DNA of 64,000 nt from Viola odorata (lineage: Eukaryota; Streptophyta; Magnoliopsida; Malpighiales; Violaceae). The DNA is taken from assembly GCA_963691705.1 (NCBI GenBank), contig OY829541.1, positions 54,855,931 through 54,919,930 of the forward strand, in the 5' to 3' direction. Below the pieces are notes generated by a model that ran no database searches, was not told where the DNA came from, and saw only the letters and a program-made list of their open reading frames with translations. Shown here one piece after another: positions 14,221-23,900 of the stretch; within the stretch, counting starts at the first letter, position 1; the number at the start of each line of letters is the position of its first letter. The translations under genes were made by a program, and so were the position numbers.

Positions 14221-15689
14221 CACAAAATTTTAAAACAGTCCCAAAATAGAACAGACACACCAGACCATAGCATAGAGAATAAGCATGCTTGTCAAGATTC
14301 GGGACCCCAAATGAAAACAGACTCCGCCTAGATACACCTGCATCAAATCAGAAGGATAACGACCCTTGAGAAGAGACTTTTCCACATTAGCCTATTCACC
14401 AGCAGTCCTCTCATGAATCGGTGTTTGCACTCATGCTCGTGAACAAGGTTAGGTGTTTAAACATTCAAGTATGCAAAAACGTAGCACAAAACTAAGTTTG
14501 CAAGTCAATCCGAGTACATTAGACACATGCATAGGAAATCTAGCAATTAAAAGACTTCGCATCGGGGGTAAGAAGGGGAAGCAAAGAAAATAAATGACAA
14601 GAGGAAATGGACGAAGCGTAATGAGAAGAAAAAGTGGAGAAGAGGGATAGTAAGGAAGTGAAATGAGAAGGTGGTGAAACCAACTCAAACCTGGGACGCT
14701 CCCTTGGCAGAAAGGAATCGAAACGGTGAGGCAATGTTGCTGAGGGCGAAAGTTAGACTAGGCTGTTTTTCTTCGAGGGGGATCCTTGCTTTCTTCATTC
14801 GGGACCTAGGCTCGAGGCCTTGAATGGATGCTGGCTGCTGATTTTCCTCTTCTTGGCTTTCAAGGTTTGGTCTTGCTCTTTTCTCTCTCTTTTATTTATA
14901 TTTCTTTTTTTCTTCTTCTTCTTCTTTTTTTTTTTTTTCGAGAGAGAAAGAGAGATCTGAATTGAGGATCGAGACCTTGTTCTTCGGGGTCAAGATATTC
15001 TGATTTCACTTCCCCACACTTGTGTTTTGCTGTGGGTGGGAAGTGATTTTTAGTTCTGGTCTGCCCTTGAATTCAGTTTTGAGGTCTTGAATTTGCGCCA
15101 GTATTCAGGGTCTTGAATTTTTGCGGGATCCCCACACTTTGCCTTTGCTGCTTCGTTTGTCTAGTCTGGCCCTCGATAGTGCTCCCAACAACATCGCTCA
15201 CCTGCCAAGAGAAAGATCAAAGAAAATTCAAGTGGTTAGAATGGAAGGTCAAGAAGGGATTCGGGGTCAAGAAGGGAGAACAGAACAGAAAAAATGAGAG
15301 AGAACAATTCGATGCGAGGACTTAATCTCTTTACTGCTTTCCTATGTCTAAATGTGTCTATACCCATGGATATCATGCAAGCCCAGCCAGTACCTAGTCA
15401 TGCATTTATCACTCAAACAATAAATATAGGCATGAAGGCTCAAATGCTCACAAGGTGTTAATTCGTGACCACTTGTGTCTAGGTCTTGAAGCGGATATAA
15501 GGCATAACAGGCAAAGGATGAATCATTCAGGACCTTGACTACAGACAATATTTTTATTCTATGTGCATAAGTCAGGTGTGTGTCCATCATTGGGGCCTTT
15601 TTCAAAATCTAGGCAAAAATCCGAAAAAATATTCGGGACCTTGAAACATGCAGTCAAGCAAAGTAAACAAATAAGGCAGATAAAACCCT

Positions 15690-15723
15690 CCCCACACTTA
15701 GGCAACACATTGTCCTCAATGTG
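15690..15723 (-). promoter_or_regulatory. Element A internal stem-loop plus GTGTGGGG module
   Basis: In element sense a 7-bp stem with AGGA loop, CACATTG-AGGA-CAATGTG (15706-15723), is followed by eight nucleotides and GTGTGGGG (15690-15697). It sits in the same relative place as the modules at 37782-37815 (D) and 51049-51081 (B). Confidence 0.6.
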
Positions 15724-16060
15724 AAGAAGGAGACAAAAAGATAGCAGTTCAAACTAAAGCATAAAGGGAAATTATTCAACATAAAATAAAAGATTAAGCC
15801 CATGCTGGGGCAAAGGGATAGATTGTTCGGGGTCTCGAATCGAGGATGGGGGAAGATTGCGCCAGTGTTGGCTTCGGAGTCCCGAAGTGGAAACAAGTGT
15901 CGGGGTCTCGAATGACAGATTCCACGTGGCGCGCTAGGAGAGGGCGGGAGGTTCCTGAAAAAGCTGATACCCGACACCTGTACAAATCAGAGAAAAAAAA
16001 GTGAGAGATATTTTTTTTTTTTGAATTTGAAAAAAAGGGGGGAAAGAAGGCAAAACAAAA

Positions 16061-16262
16061 GGAATTAATGGGGTTTGAAAAAGGAGGGGACAAGAGAATT
16101 AAATGAGGAGGGAAGGAGACAAAAGTAATTAAAGCTACCATAGGGAACATAAAAAGCTAAATTAAATGGGGAATTAATGGGGTTTGAAAAAGGAGGGGAC
16201 AAGAGAATTAAATGAGGAGGGAAGGAGACAAAGCAAATTAAAACTACATAGGGAACATAAGA
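16061..16262 (-). repeat. 109-bp tandem duplication inside element A
   Basis: Two adjacent copies begin at 16061 and 16170 (each starting GGAATTAATGGGGTTTG). They are nearly identical over about 90 bp and then diverge. The sequence is noncoding and purine-rich on the plus strand. Confidence 0.75.
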
Positions 16263-16411
16263 AGTGTGCATAAAGAATAAAAAAGCTAAGTTTGACTTGG
16301 AATTGAAAATTTTAAAAATTAAAAGGAAAGAAGAAAGAAGGTTAGGAATCCGTGGGATTTCCCCACACTTGGCCTTGATTATAGTCGGGGCCTCGACTCT
16401 TCAAGTTTCCT

Positions 16412-17569
16412 TTAACCAATTCTACTAAATGTTTTCCATCCTCTTAGTTTGATGTGAATTATCGCATGGAGTGGATGGTTTTGTAGCAAAGCATCTTGTA
16501 TGCGGCCATGATATGGGTCAAATGTTAATTTGGGCTCCTGAAAAATTAAGAGGAAAAAATTGTTATGAGTGGAAGGTGATTCAAGAAAAGGATCAATATA
16601 ATAAAAAAGTTTCAAAATCTCCCTTTCACCCATAACGACTTTAGATCGAGGGCATGACGAAAAGCTCAAGTACTCAATTTTCTCCTCCTCAATCTCACTT
16701 AAATCCTCATTTTCAGTCTCCCTTGAATCCTCATTCACAATCTCTCCTGGCTGGAAAATGGTTTCTGCCCTCGATTCTGCTTTGAGGCCTTGAAGCTTAT
16801 CACAAAAATCTGGCAGATTTTTGTTGCTCAAATTCGGGACCTCGATGTCTGTGTAGTCCATATTGGCTCTTGACTCCAAAGGAGAGCATCCTGAATCCTC
16901 CAATTTTAGCTCATCCGTAGGCATGAAAAGGTCCTCTATCCCATAAGACTCATCATCTTGGTCATGACGCTCATATGGTAACTCCCATAGGGTGGTGGTG
17001 GAGAAATTCTCCTCTTCACTTAAATAGTCGTCACTATCTAAGTGCTGCAAATGTTGTTCTATAGGAGTGATAGGGTGATCCATCGTCTGATTGGGCAAGA
17101 GAGCTAAAAAATTTAGTTCGGGAGTTGGGGCAGCTTCTGGGTCTTGAATCCGATTCGGGACCTCGACTTCAATATCCTCTTGACGCCACTGGTCTTTAAG
17201 CTCCTGCATTTCTAAAGTTATCTCTTTTATTTGATTTTCCAAGTTAGTTAACCTTTCCTTATTTGATTCGGGGGCTGGGGCAGCGTCGAGGGCAAGATGA
17301 TCGGGCAAGGACGTGAAGTTTTCTTCAATATACTCTTGGCGCCTCTGCTCCCGAAAGGTCTCTCTAACTTGGTTAACCATGCCAATTAAGGCAGCAAGAT
17401 TTTCTTGAGACAAGCATGTGTCTTGAGGAGGTTGTGGAGGCTGAAAATATTGATATCCAGGTCTAGAATGCACTCCATAGCTGAAATTTCCTTGATTCCA
17501 GCACGGGGGGTTGGGAGTAAAATGCTGAGGAAAAGAGGGTGAATGAGAATAAGAATTAAAATAAGACAT
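16412..17569 (-). CDS. Element A ORF, acidic gag-position protein of unknown function
   Basis: The first ATG after the primer site opens a 385-residue ORF (start MSYFNSYSHS at 17569). The N-terminal 60 residues are rich in Tyr, Pro and Gln, with a CWNQGNFSYG segment like the post-zinc-knuckle part of Athila gag. A coiled-coil-like stretch follows (about residues 75-150, LTNLENQIKEITLEMQELK), then a long acidic region. There is no capsid domain, zinc knuckle, protease or polymerase motif. The ORF is uninterrupted although the element is nonautonomous, which suggests recent origin or selection. Its role is unknown; it could be a gag remnant fused to element-specific sequence. Confidence 0.6.
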   Translation of the reverse strand: MSYFNSYSHSPSFPQHFTPNPPCWNQGNFSYGVHSRPGYQYFQPPQPPQDTCLSQENLAALIGMVNQVRETFREQRRQEYIEENFTSLPDHLALDAAPAPESNKERLTNLENQIKEITLEMQELKDQWRQEDIEVEVPNRIQDPEAAPTPELNFLALLPNQTMDHPITPIEQHLQHLDSDDYLSEEENFSTTTLWELPYERHDQDDESYGIEDLFMPTDELKLEDSGCSPLESRANMDYTDIEVPNLSNKNLPDFCDKLQGLKAESRAETIFQPGEIVNEDSRETENEDLSEIEEEKIEYLSFSSCPRSKVVMGEREILKLFYYIDPFLESPSTHNNFFLLIFQEPKLTFDPYHGRIQDALLQNHPLHAIIHIKLRGWKTFSRIG

Positions 17570-17630
17570 TAAAGAAAGAAATAAAATCAAACAAAAATCT
17601 GGACTTGTCTAGGGCAAGACTTAACACCAA

Positions 17631-17648
17631 TCCCCGGCAACGGCGCCA
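17631..17648 (-). promoter_or_regulatory. Element A primer-binding site (tRNA-Asp type)
   Basis: The reverse complement reads TGGCGCCGTTGCCGGGGA, complementary to the 3' end of plant tRNA-Asp, three nucleotides from the right LTR. It fixes the element on the minus strand. Confidence 0.85.
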
Positions 17649-17651
17649 TTT

Positions 17652-19406
17652 TGATAGCGCGCTTGTCGATGGCACTATCAAACAAATTATTACAACTTAT
17701 CACATGCAACAAAATAGATTGAAGACAGTGGCAAGAGGATCGATCCACAGAGATTGGTGAAGACTTACACTAGACAAGGCCAGATTATAAAATAAAACAA
17801 TAAAAGAAACAAAACAGAATTCAAGGGCTGGATTGTGAGAGACTGATCTAAGGTCTTGAATGTATTCGGGGGACAAAGGCACAAAAAGTAACAATCAGGG
17901 GGGGTTTTACTTGACCAAACGAGTTGGTCAAGAGGGATTTGGAGCTAACAAGTTTATCTAAGAAAGCAAGGTTCGGGGTCCCGAATGTCACGTTCGGGGT
18001 CCCGAATGGTAAAACAGAACCAAGCAATAAATCAGGTCAAGAATAATAAAACAGAAGATAATAATCAGATGGAGAAGGATTCTTAGCAAAGGCATTCTTG
18101 GGTTGCATTCGGGGGCTCGATCGTCATCAGCACAGAAATATTCTATTCAAGACGTCATAGAAATGATATGGGGACCAGATTCCTCGGATATCCCCTACTT
18201 TTCTCTTAAGAGAAACTACCCCCTCGTTTCCACATATGAGGTAGTCTTGACAGTTCGCCATCCCTCCAGGCACGAATGCGGGAGGGCCATACTCAAACTG
18301 CCCATGACGCTAAGAAAAGACAGATCTAGAGCTGAAAATCCCTCAGTTTGTCAGGCTCGTGACCTCGCTCTAATCAATTACTCACCCTATCTATTCGGGA
18401 CCACTTTGACACAGTCAAGACTAAATAGATGCCTACTTGTTCCATGCAACTTTCCTTTCGTATTTATCACAAAGATGGCAGCATTCACACAAAGTAATAA
18501 TCAGTTGATCAAACCTCTAATTACCCCAAGTAAAATTATAATTAAAATGATAAGCAATTGAATATGGCATCAAAAATATATTAAGTATGTTTAGGCCTCG
18601 AATCTGCCCCTGCAGCCCTTGAATAACCCTTTGCTAAGAATTAAATATTTAGCTACTCATGCTTGAAGATGAACAAATAACAATTAAAGAAAGCATAACA
18701 AGTAAATAAATAGATTAAGGGAAGAAGACTTGTTACTAAAAAGTTTGAAGCCCGGCGGCAAGGATGAAGGAAGCTAGCAAGAACTAGAGAGATAAACTAG
18801 AGAGAAGTCTAAGAGTGTTCTTCCTAAAAACTAAATGATCATGGATGATCCAAGATGCCCTAAACTACTCTTAGATGCCCTTTATATAGTAGAGCTCTAA
18901 GCACAAAATATCTTCAGCCTAAAACTAGGGACAAAATGCATTAATTGAAAGCCTAAGAAAGTGGATCCATGCTCCTTAAAGCACAAAGCTGAAAAAGCAT
19001 AAAGCTGTCTGATTTTTCCAGCTTTGGGCAGGTCTGGACTGGGCTCAAGGGCTGAGATGGTCAGAGTGGTAGGTATTTGGTGGCAGTGCAGACTGCAAGA
19101 TTAGTGTCAGAGGAGGCACATGGAAGCTCTGGCGAGATGACACGTGGAAATGTCATTCTTCGCCCTTCGGGGTCTCGAATGGAGAATCCGATTCGGGACC
19201 TTGAACGCTGCTTTGGACTCGGGACCTCGACTCTGGGTCTTGAAGCTCAAAACTGCACAAATTGCCCCAAAAATGCTTCTTTTCGCATAAACTCCCATTT
19301 TAGGCCTAAATCTGCAAAAGCAATGAAAACAAGGGTAAATTAGCAGAATCATGCCTTAAATGGGTGAGAAAATGGGAAGAAAATCGTGCATAAAAACATG
19401 CTATCA
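17652..19406 (-). repeat. Element A right LTR (5' LTR in element sense)
   Basis: A 1755-bp LTR paired with 12441-14181. Compared with its partner it has 21 extra nucleotides at 17971-17991, which duplicate a GTTCGGGGTCCCGAATG unit. The minus-strand TATA box is at 18880-18888. Confidence 0.92.
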
Positions 19407-19618
19407 ATGCATATTTACATTTCCCAGTGAAGAGCAAGAACTACATCTTCTTGACATTACAGACATGCATGGTTGAAGTTTTAAAATGTGATGGGGGTAA
19501 CACATATAAGATCCCCCACATTAAGAAGGATACACTTGCAAGATTAGGGACTTTACCAACGAGCATCGGATGCTCTCCAGAGGTGTTTGCAACTGCATTT
19601 GGTCTAATCTCTCAATAG
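19407..19618 (+). pseudogene. Mariner-like transposase, C-terminal part
   Basis: Directly after the ATGCA duplication the transposase frame resumes without a shift. It contains the blocks KNYIFLTLQTCMVEVLK, YKIPHIKKDTLARLG and LPTS that end plant mariner transposases, and stops at 19616-19618. Removing element A and one target duplication puts it in frame with 12440. It is not a gene by itself. Confidence 0.85.
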
Positions 19619-20151
19619 CATATTTCAGGTACCTGTTATAGAAATTAAGATTTCGTACTTGTTGTCTACTTGAATTGGAAAGGGACTGAATTATCTTATG
19701 TGTTTGCAGGAGGTTATTGTGGTGTTGTTTGTGCATTGTTTCATCTTCAACCGTCCTCTCACTAGCCAAAACAAATTGGGAAGTTAGTTTTGAGATTTTT
19801 GTATGGATTGTAAATGCACATTTACAATCCTTTTTTGATGTTTGTGCATAATGTGCAGTAGGAGGTTATTGTGGTGGAGGTTATTGTGCATAATGTGCTG
19901 GTACAAGTTGTAAAGTTAGTTCTGTCATTTTTGTATGGATTATAAATGCACATTGTGCAGTAGGTGGTTAGGGATAAGTGTGTTAAGTACATCTGGTACT
20001 GTCTTCTGTATGAACATTGTTGTGTATTTAGTTTATCGTTGCTGATCCAATCCATTGGAAATGTCAAGGATTGGATCAACAAAGTGTAACTCTTTTGGAA
20101 TGACAATGTCTATATTCAAAGCTATATTTGTGCAAAATGTTTTAGATAAAT
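19619..20151 (+). other. Mariner 3' flank with local repeats
   Basis: Noncoding. It has several copies of AGGAGGTTATTGTGG-like and TTTTTGTATGGATT-like words and the palindrome at 19805-19830. It continues at 60756 beyond element B. Confidence 0.5.
19805..19830. repeat. Near-perfect 26-bp inverted repeat
   Basis: GGATTGTAAATG and CATTTACAATCC are exact inverse copies separated by two bases. A related half-copy (GGATTATAAATGCACATTG) lies near 19937. Confidence 0.7.
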
Positions 20152-20326
20152 TGATGGGTGCCGAGACCGTCAAAATATATTAAAGTACAATTTACCATGC
20201 AAATATATAATTGAATTGCAGCAAGTGGTAAAAGGATCGTTCCTCAGAGATTCGGTGGATTAAAAGCAATTCTTTGTATTAAATTAAAGGGGTGGTAAAT
20301 ACCAATATGGGTTGTTGGTTGGTTGC
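20152..20326 (-). repeat. Element B left LTR, first fragment
   Basis: The first 175 bp match 59348-59522, after which element C is inserted at the GTTGC target. The LTR resumes at 48874. Confidence 0.92.
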
Positions 20327-20895
20327 TGATAACAATTCACCTAAAAGAAAGGGTATTTTCGTCTATCACCTAGTGGGATGAGGCCTAGCTACTGTTTCGC
20401 ACCACCGCGGTAGGGACAAACATCGCTACCTTCCCCAAAGGCTAACGCTACAAGGGCTAACGGGTCCCTATCGGCTCCTCTCACGGACCTCACGGATGGT
20501 TCAAGGAGTTATCTTACCCCCGGAGGAAACCACGCGTCAGGAGTATCGCTCCGGCCGTTATCCTACCGTGGCAATATCTACCTACCTACCGCCAAGGTAG
20601 CGTATCGTGATAAGGGCAAACCACATACCCTAACGCGAGCGATAGCTCCGTACTCGTTTACTCGGGTGGGAACGCCCATTTTCTTCTATAAATACCTCCC
20701 CCACAAAGGAGGCAGGTAAGCATACTCAACTGGCCAAAACTCTGCTAATTTCAGTACACATACTGACTTAAGCATCGGAGTGTTTCCGCCGGAGGCCCCC
20801 TCCGGCGCATTGCAGGTATTGTGGACCGTCGCGTACACTGATCTGAGAAGAACCGCTCCGCCATACATCCTTCGGCAGAAGACAAATAATTATCA
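20327..20895 (+). repeat. Element C 5' LTR
   Basis: 569 bp from TGATAACAATTC to AATAATTATCA. It differs from the 3' LTR at about eight sites by eye, mostly C/T. TATAAATA at 20687-20694 is the likely promoter. Confidence 0.93.
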
Positions 20896-20898
20896 AAT

Positions 20899-20916
20899 TG
20901 GTGCTTTCATTGAGAG
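20899..20916 (+). promoter_or_regulatory. Element C primer-binding site
   Basis: TGGTGCTTTCATTGAGAG begins three nucleotides after the LTR, with the TGG expected opposite a tRNA CCA end. I could not assign the tRNA with certainty. Confidence 0.6.
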
Positions 20917-20980
20917 CTTTGGTTCTATTAAGTGAGCATCCTTAATAACCAAGCTCCTCCTCCCCGAAGCTAGAAGGATT

Positions 20981-23900
20981 ATGGCCTCAGAGTCAGATCC
21001 GGCGCTGTCCCGAACTTCCAACATCCCATACAACACCCGCAGACGCCTGTTTCCCTTTGCTACCTCTGATGTCCCCACCCCAGGGCAGGACGTCACTGCA
21101 GGAGACTTGGACCCTCTTCCTGGGTCAAGTTCGGAAGAAGTTACCTTCCAGATTTGCTCTCCCTTCTCCCACATAGCAGGAACCAGCCATCCTACCCCCC
21201 AGGTGGGAAGATCTATGATAGGAGAAGCGGACAACCCTTTAATGAATTCAATAGCTGCTCTCCAAGCTCAACTGGATCAGCTGACAGAGATGGCTGCTGG
21301 ATTTACTCCTCATGCCTCAAGACCTGGGGTGTCCTCCCATGTGGTTTTCACTCCAACCATTGTCACCGAACGACCCTTATCGCCCCAACAGTCTAGGGCG
21401 CTCCCGTCCTCATTACCTCTCCCCTTGGCACCCATAAACGTTCCCACATTCACGCGCGGACCTGCTGATCATTCTGGACAATACAGGGGAGGAATATCTA
21501 TCCCCGAAGCAGTCCGCCAGCGTGATGAATATAGAGAGCCCTGGGATGAGCGACGGGGGGATATAGTGAGAGATCCATCTCCTAGATACAGTGAGAGATC
21601 TAGCAGCAGAAGTCGACGAGCTCGAACTCCGAGGAGCCGTAGTCGTTCTCCTAGGAGACACCAGGAATATGACCCTCAAAATCCCAGATACGACGCTGAA
21701 ATTCCACATCAGCGTCAGCCTCATAGGATCCCCGATGCTAACGTGGGTCATCCGTTCAGCTACCGTGTCAGGCACCACAGAGTCCATCGGCATGTGAAAC
21801 TCCCAGCAGAATCATATGATGGCACAAAAGATCCCATTTCTCACCTCAATAAGGTGAAGGATTTCGTGCAATTCCAAACGCGCAGTAACGCAGCATTGTG
21901 TCAAGTTTTCGTAATGACGCTGTCAGGAGTGGCACGTCTATGGTTCGAAGGGCTCCCCGCCGGGTCTATCGATAATTTTTCTCAGCTGGAAGAAAAATTC
22001 AAAAGCCGGTTTAGCACGGCTATTCCTATCAGAAAGTCAGCAGCTGCGCTGTTCGATATCCATCGAAAACCACAGGAATCGTTGAACGACTTCTTAGGTC
22101 GCTTTGATCTCGAAATGTCCCTAACGCCAGGGGTTACTATCGATTTTGCGATTGAAGCCCTGAAACGCAATTGTCGATACGGCAAACTGAAAGATACGCT
22201 AACGGTGGACCCACCAACGACCCTGGATGCGTTGAGGCTGAAAGCGTATAACTATGCGAGAATGGAAGAGGAAGAAAATAGAGAATGGATCCGAGGCATG
22301 CCGACGGACCCATATGTGGCCCCTAGCATCCTGAACAGCAATGCCCCTGACGCTAAACCCACCGAGGATCTCGGGCAGCGGAAAGAAAATAACACTAAGA
22401 CCTCTAATCGGCAGAGAGGCAATTTCTCAAAGGGGAGACCTGGAGGATCCCCAACTCGGAAGCAAACGGACCCGCCGAAAGGCCGGATATACGGTCCTGA
22501 CCTCCCGTCTCTCATACTCCCAAGGGCTGAGATCTTAGCAATAGTCCAACAGAGAAATTTACCTATCCGCTACCCAGCTCCCGTGAAACCAGGAGTAATC
22601 ATGAGAGGAAGAGAAAATGCATACTGCAAATTCCATAAGGTCAAGGGACACTCAACAGATGTATGCAGAGAGTTAAAATCGGCTATAGAGCGATTAGTCG
22701 AAGAGGGCTACCTTGGAGAATTCGCCACAAAGGCAAGGGAGGAAGCCAGAAATAATCCAACTGGAAATACAACTGAGCAGAGGCAAACGCCCTTGCACGC
22801 TATAGGGGCTAACGCAGTTCCCCTCGGGCCAAACAGAGAAGCGCTCGCTATAGATAGCGATCAAATGCCCATGATAAATATCATCGCGGGGGGGGGGGCA
22901 CCCTATTGCGAGGAAATTATGCCACAAACGCCCAATCCTGGAGAGAAGCGCAAACGGGAGAGCGTTCAAATAAAAATCGAGCCAATAAGTGCCTTAAACA
23001 GAATGATATTGTCTTTCTCAGAGGAAGACGAAAAAGGCATCGTTTTCCCGCATAATGATGCGATGGTTGTAATGCCTGTCATTGGAAGTCATGGGGTAAG
23101 AAGGACCCTTGTCGATAACGGGAGTGCAGTGAATCTATTCTCGTTGGAAGCATACAACTTGATGAAACGACCTGATGATGAGCTATCGTTCTGCACGAGG
23201 CCAATTATTGGGATTGATGGAGTACCGATTCCGGTAGCAGGAATAACATCCCTGCCGGTGTACTTCCGGGAGGACACATCCAAACGCTCCGAAGAGCTAC
23301 TATTTCTGGTCGTAGACCTAACGTTACCATATAACGCCATTTTGGGGCGACCTTTCCTTAATCGTTTTGGAGTAGCCATATCTCAAAAACACCTGCGGAT
23401 GAAATATCCCTCATGGGACGGCGTGGTCTCAATCAAAGGGGACCAAAAGCTGGCAGCCGAATGCTACTTACTCATGACTCAAAGGAGCTGTGACCGCTAC
23501 GTTTGCGTGGCAGACGACCCTTTCGATGAAAAAGAAGAAAAGCGCACTCAGCCGCTAGATCAGATGATATCACTCCCTATCGGTAAAGATAGCGAAATGA
23601 ATCTCTTAGCCAGTGAGAAACTAAGCCTGGAAGAGAACGCGCAGCTAATCCGGCTGTTGAGGAAATGCAAGGGAGAGTTTGCGTGGAAGCCATCAGACAT
23701 GCCCGGAATCTCTCGGGAGGTTGCGGAACACCGACTAAACATTAGTCCTGAGGCCAAACCTGTCCAACAAAGGCGACGTGCTTTTTCGTCGGAAAAGATA
23801 GCCGCCATCGAAAAAGAATTGCTAAAGCTCACAGAGGCGGGGTTCATTCGAGAAGTCCAATACCCGACCTGGCTAGCCAATCCTGTGTTAGTCCCAAAGC

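Larger units (their letters stand above)
14221..16411 (-). other. Element A noncoding 3' internal region
   Basis: No ORF has coding character. It holds several CCCCACAC octamers (15012, 15130, 15690, 16361; GTGTGGGG in element sense), a stem-loop at 15706-15723, a pyrimidine-rich tract at 14885-14940 and many copies of a TTCGGGACC/CCTTGAA motif. Parts match the 3' region of element D. Confidence 0.6.
12441..19406 (-). mobile_element. Element A: nonautonomous Athila-like LTR retrotransposon
   Basis: It starts TGATAGCGCG, ends GCTATCA and is flanked by exact ATGCA duplications (12436-12440 and 19407-19411). The primer site (17631-17648) lies next to the right LTR and the PPT next to the left LTR, so the element runs on the minus strand. 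The 3.5-kb interior has one ORF and no protease, reverse transcriptase or integrase. Its 3' internal half aligns with element D (matching blocks around 14.2-14.55 kb versus 39.1-39.45 kb and 15.34-15.72 kb versus 37.78-38.2 kb). It is therefore a deletion-type relative that would need proteins from another copy. Confidence 0.9.
10634..20151 (+). mobile_element. Mariner-like element, left part, split by element A
   Basis: A degenerate CTCCCTCTGAATATACATG at about 10641 resembles plant mariner/Stowaway termini. It precedes a decayed transposase gene on the plus strand. Element A (12441-19406) interrupts the gene and element B interrupts its 3' flank at 20152; pre-insertion sequence resumes at 60756. 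The right terminus is uncertain; a candidate lies at about 63704-63724. Confidence 0.55.

Noticed and set aside
15654..16271. Overlapping low-complexity minus-strand ORFs in element A
   Set aside because: They arise from purine-rich noncoding DNA and the 109-bp duplication; residues are Phe/Pro/Ser-rich without motifs.
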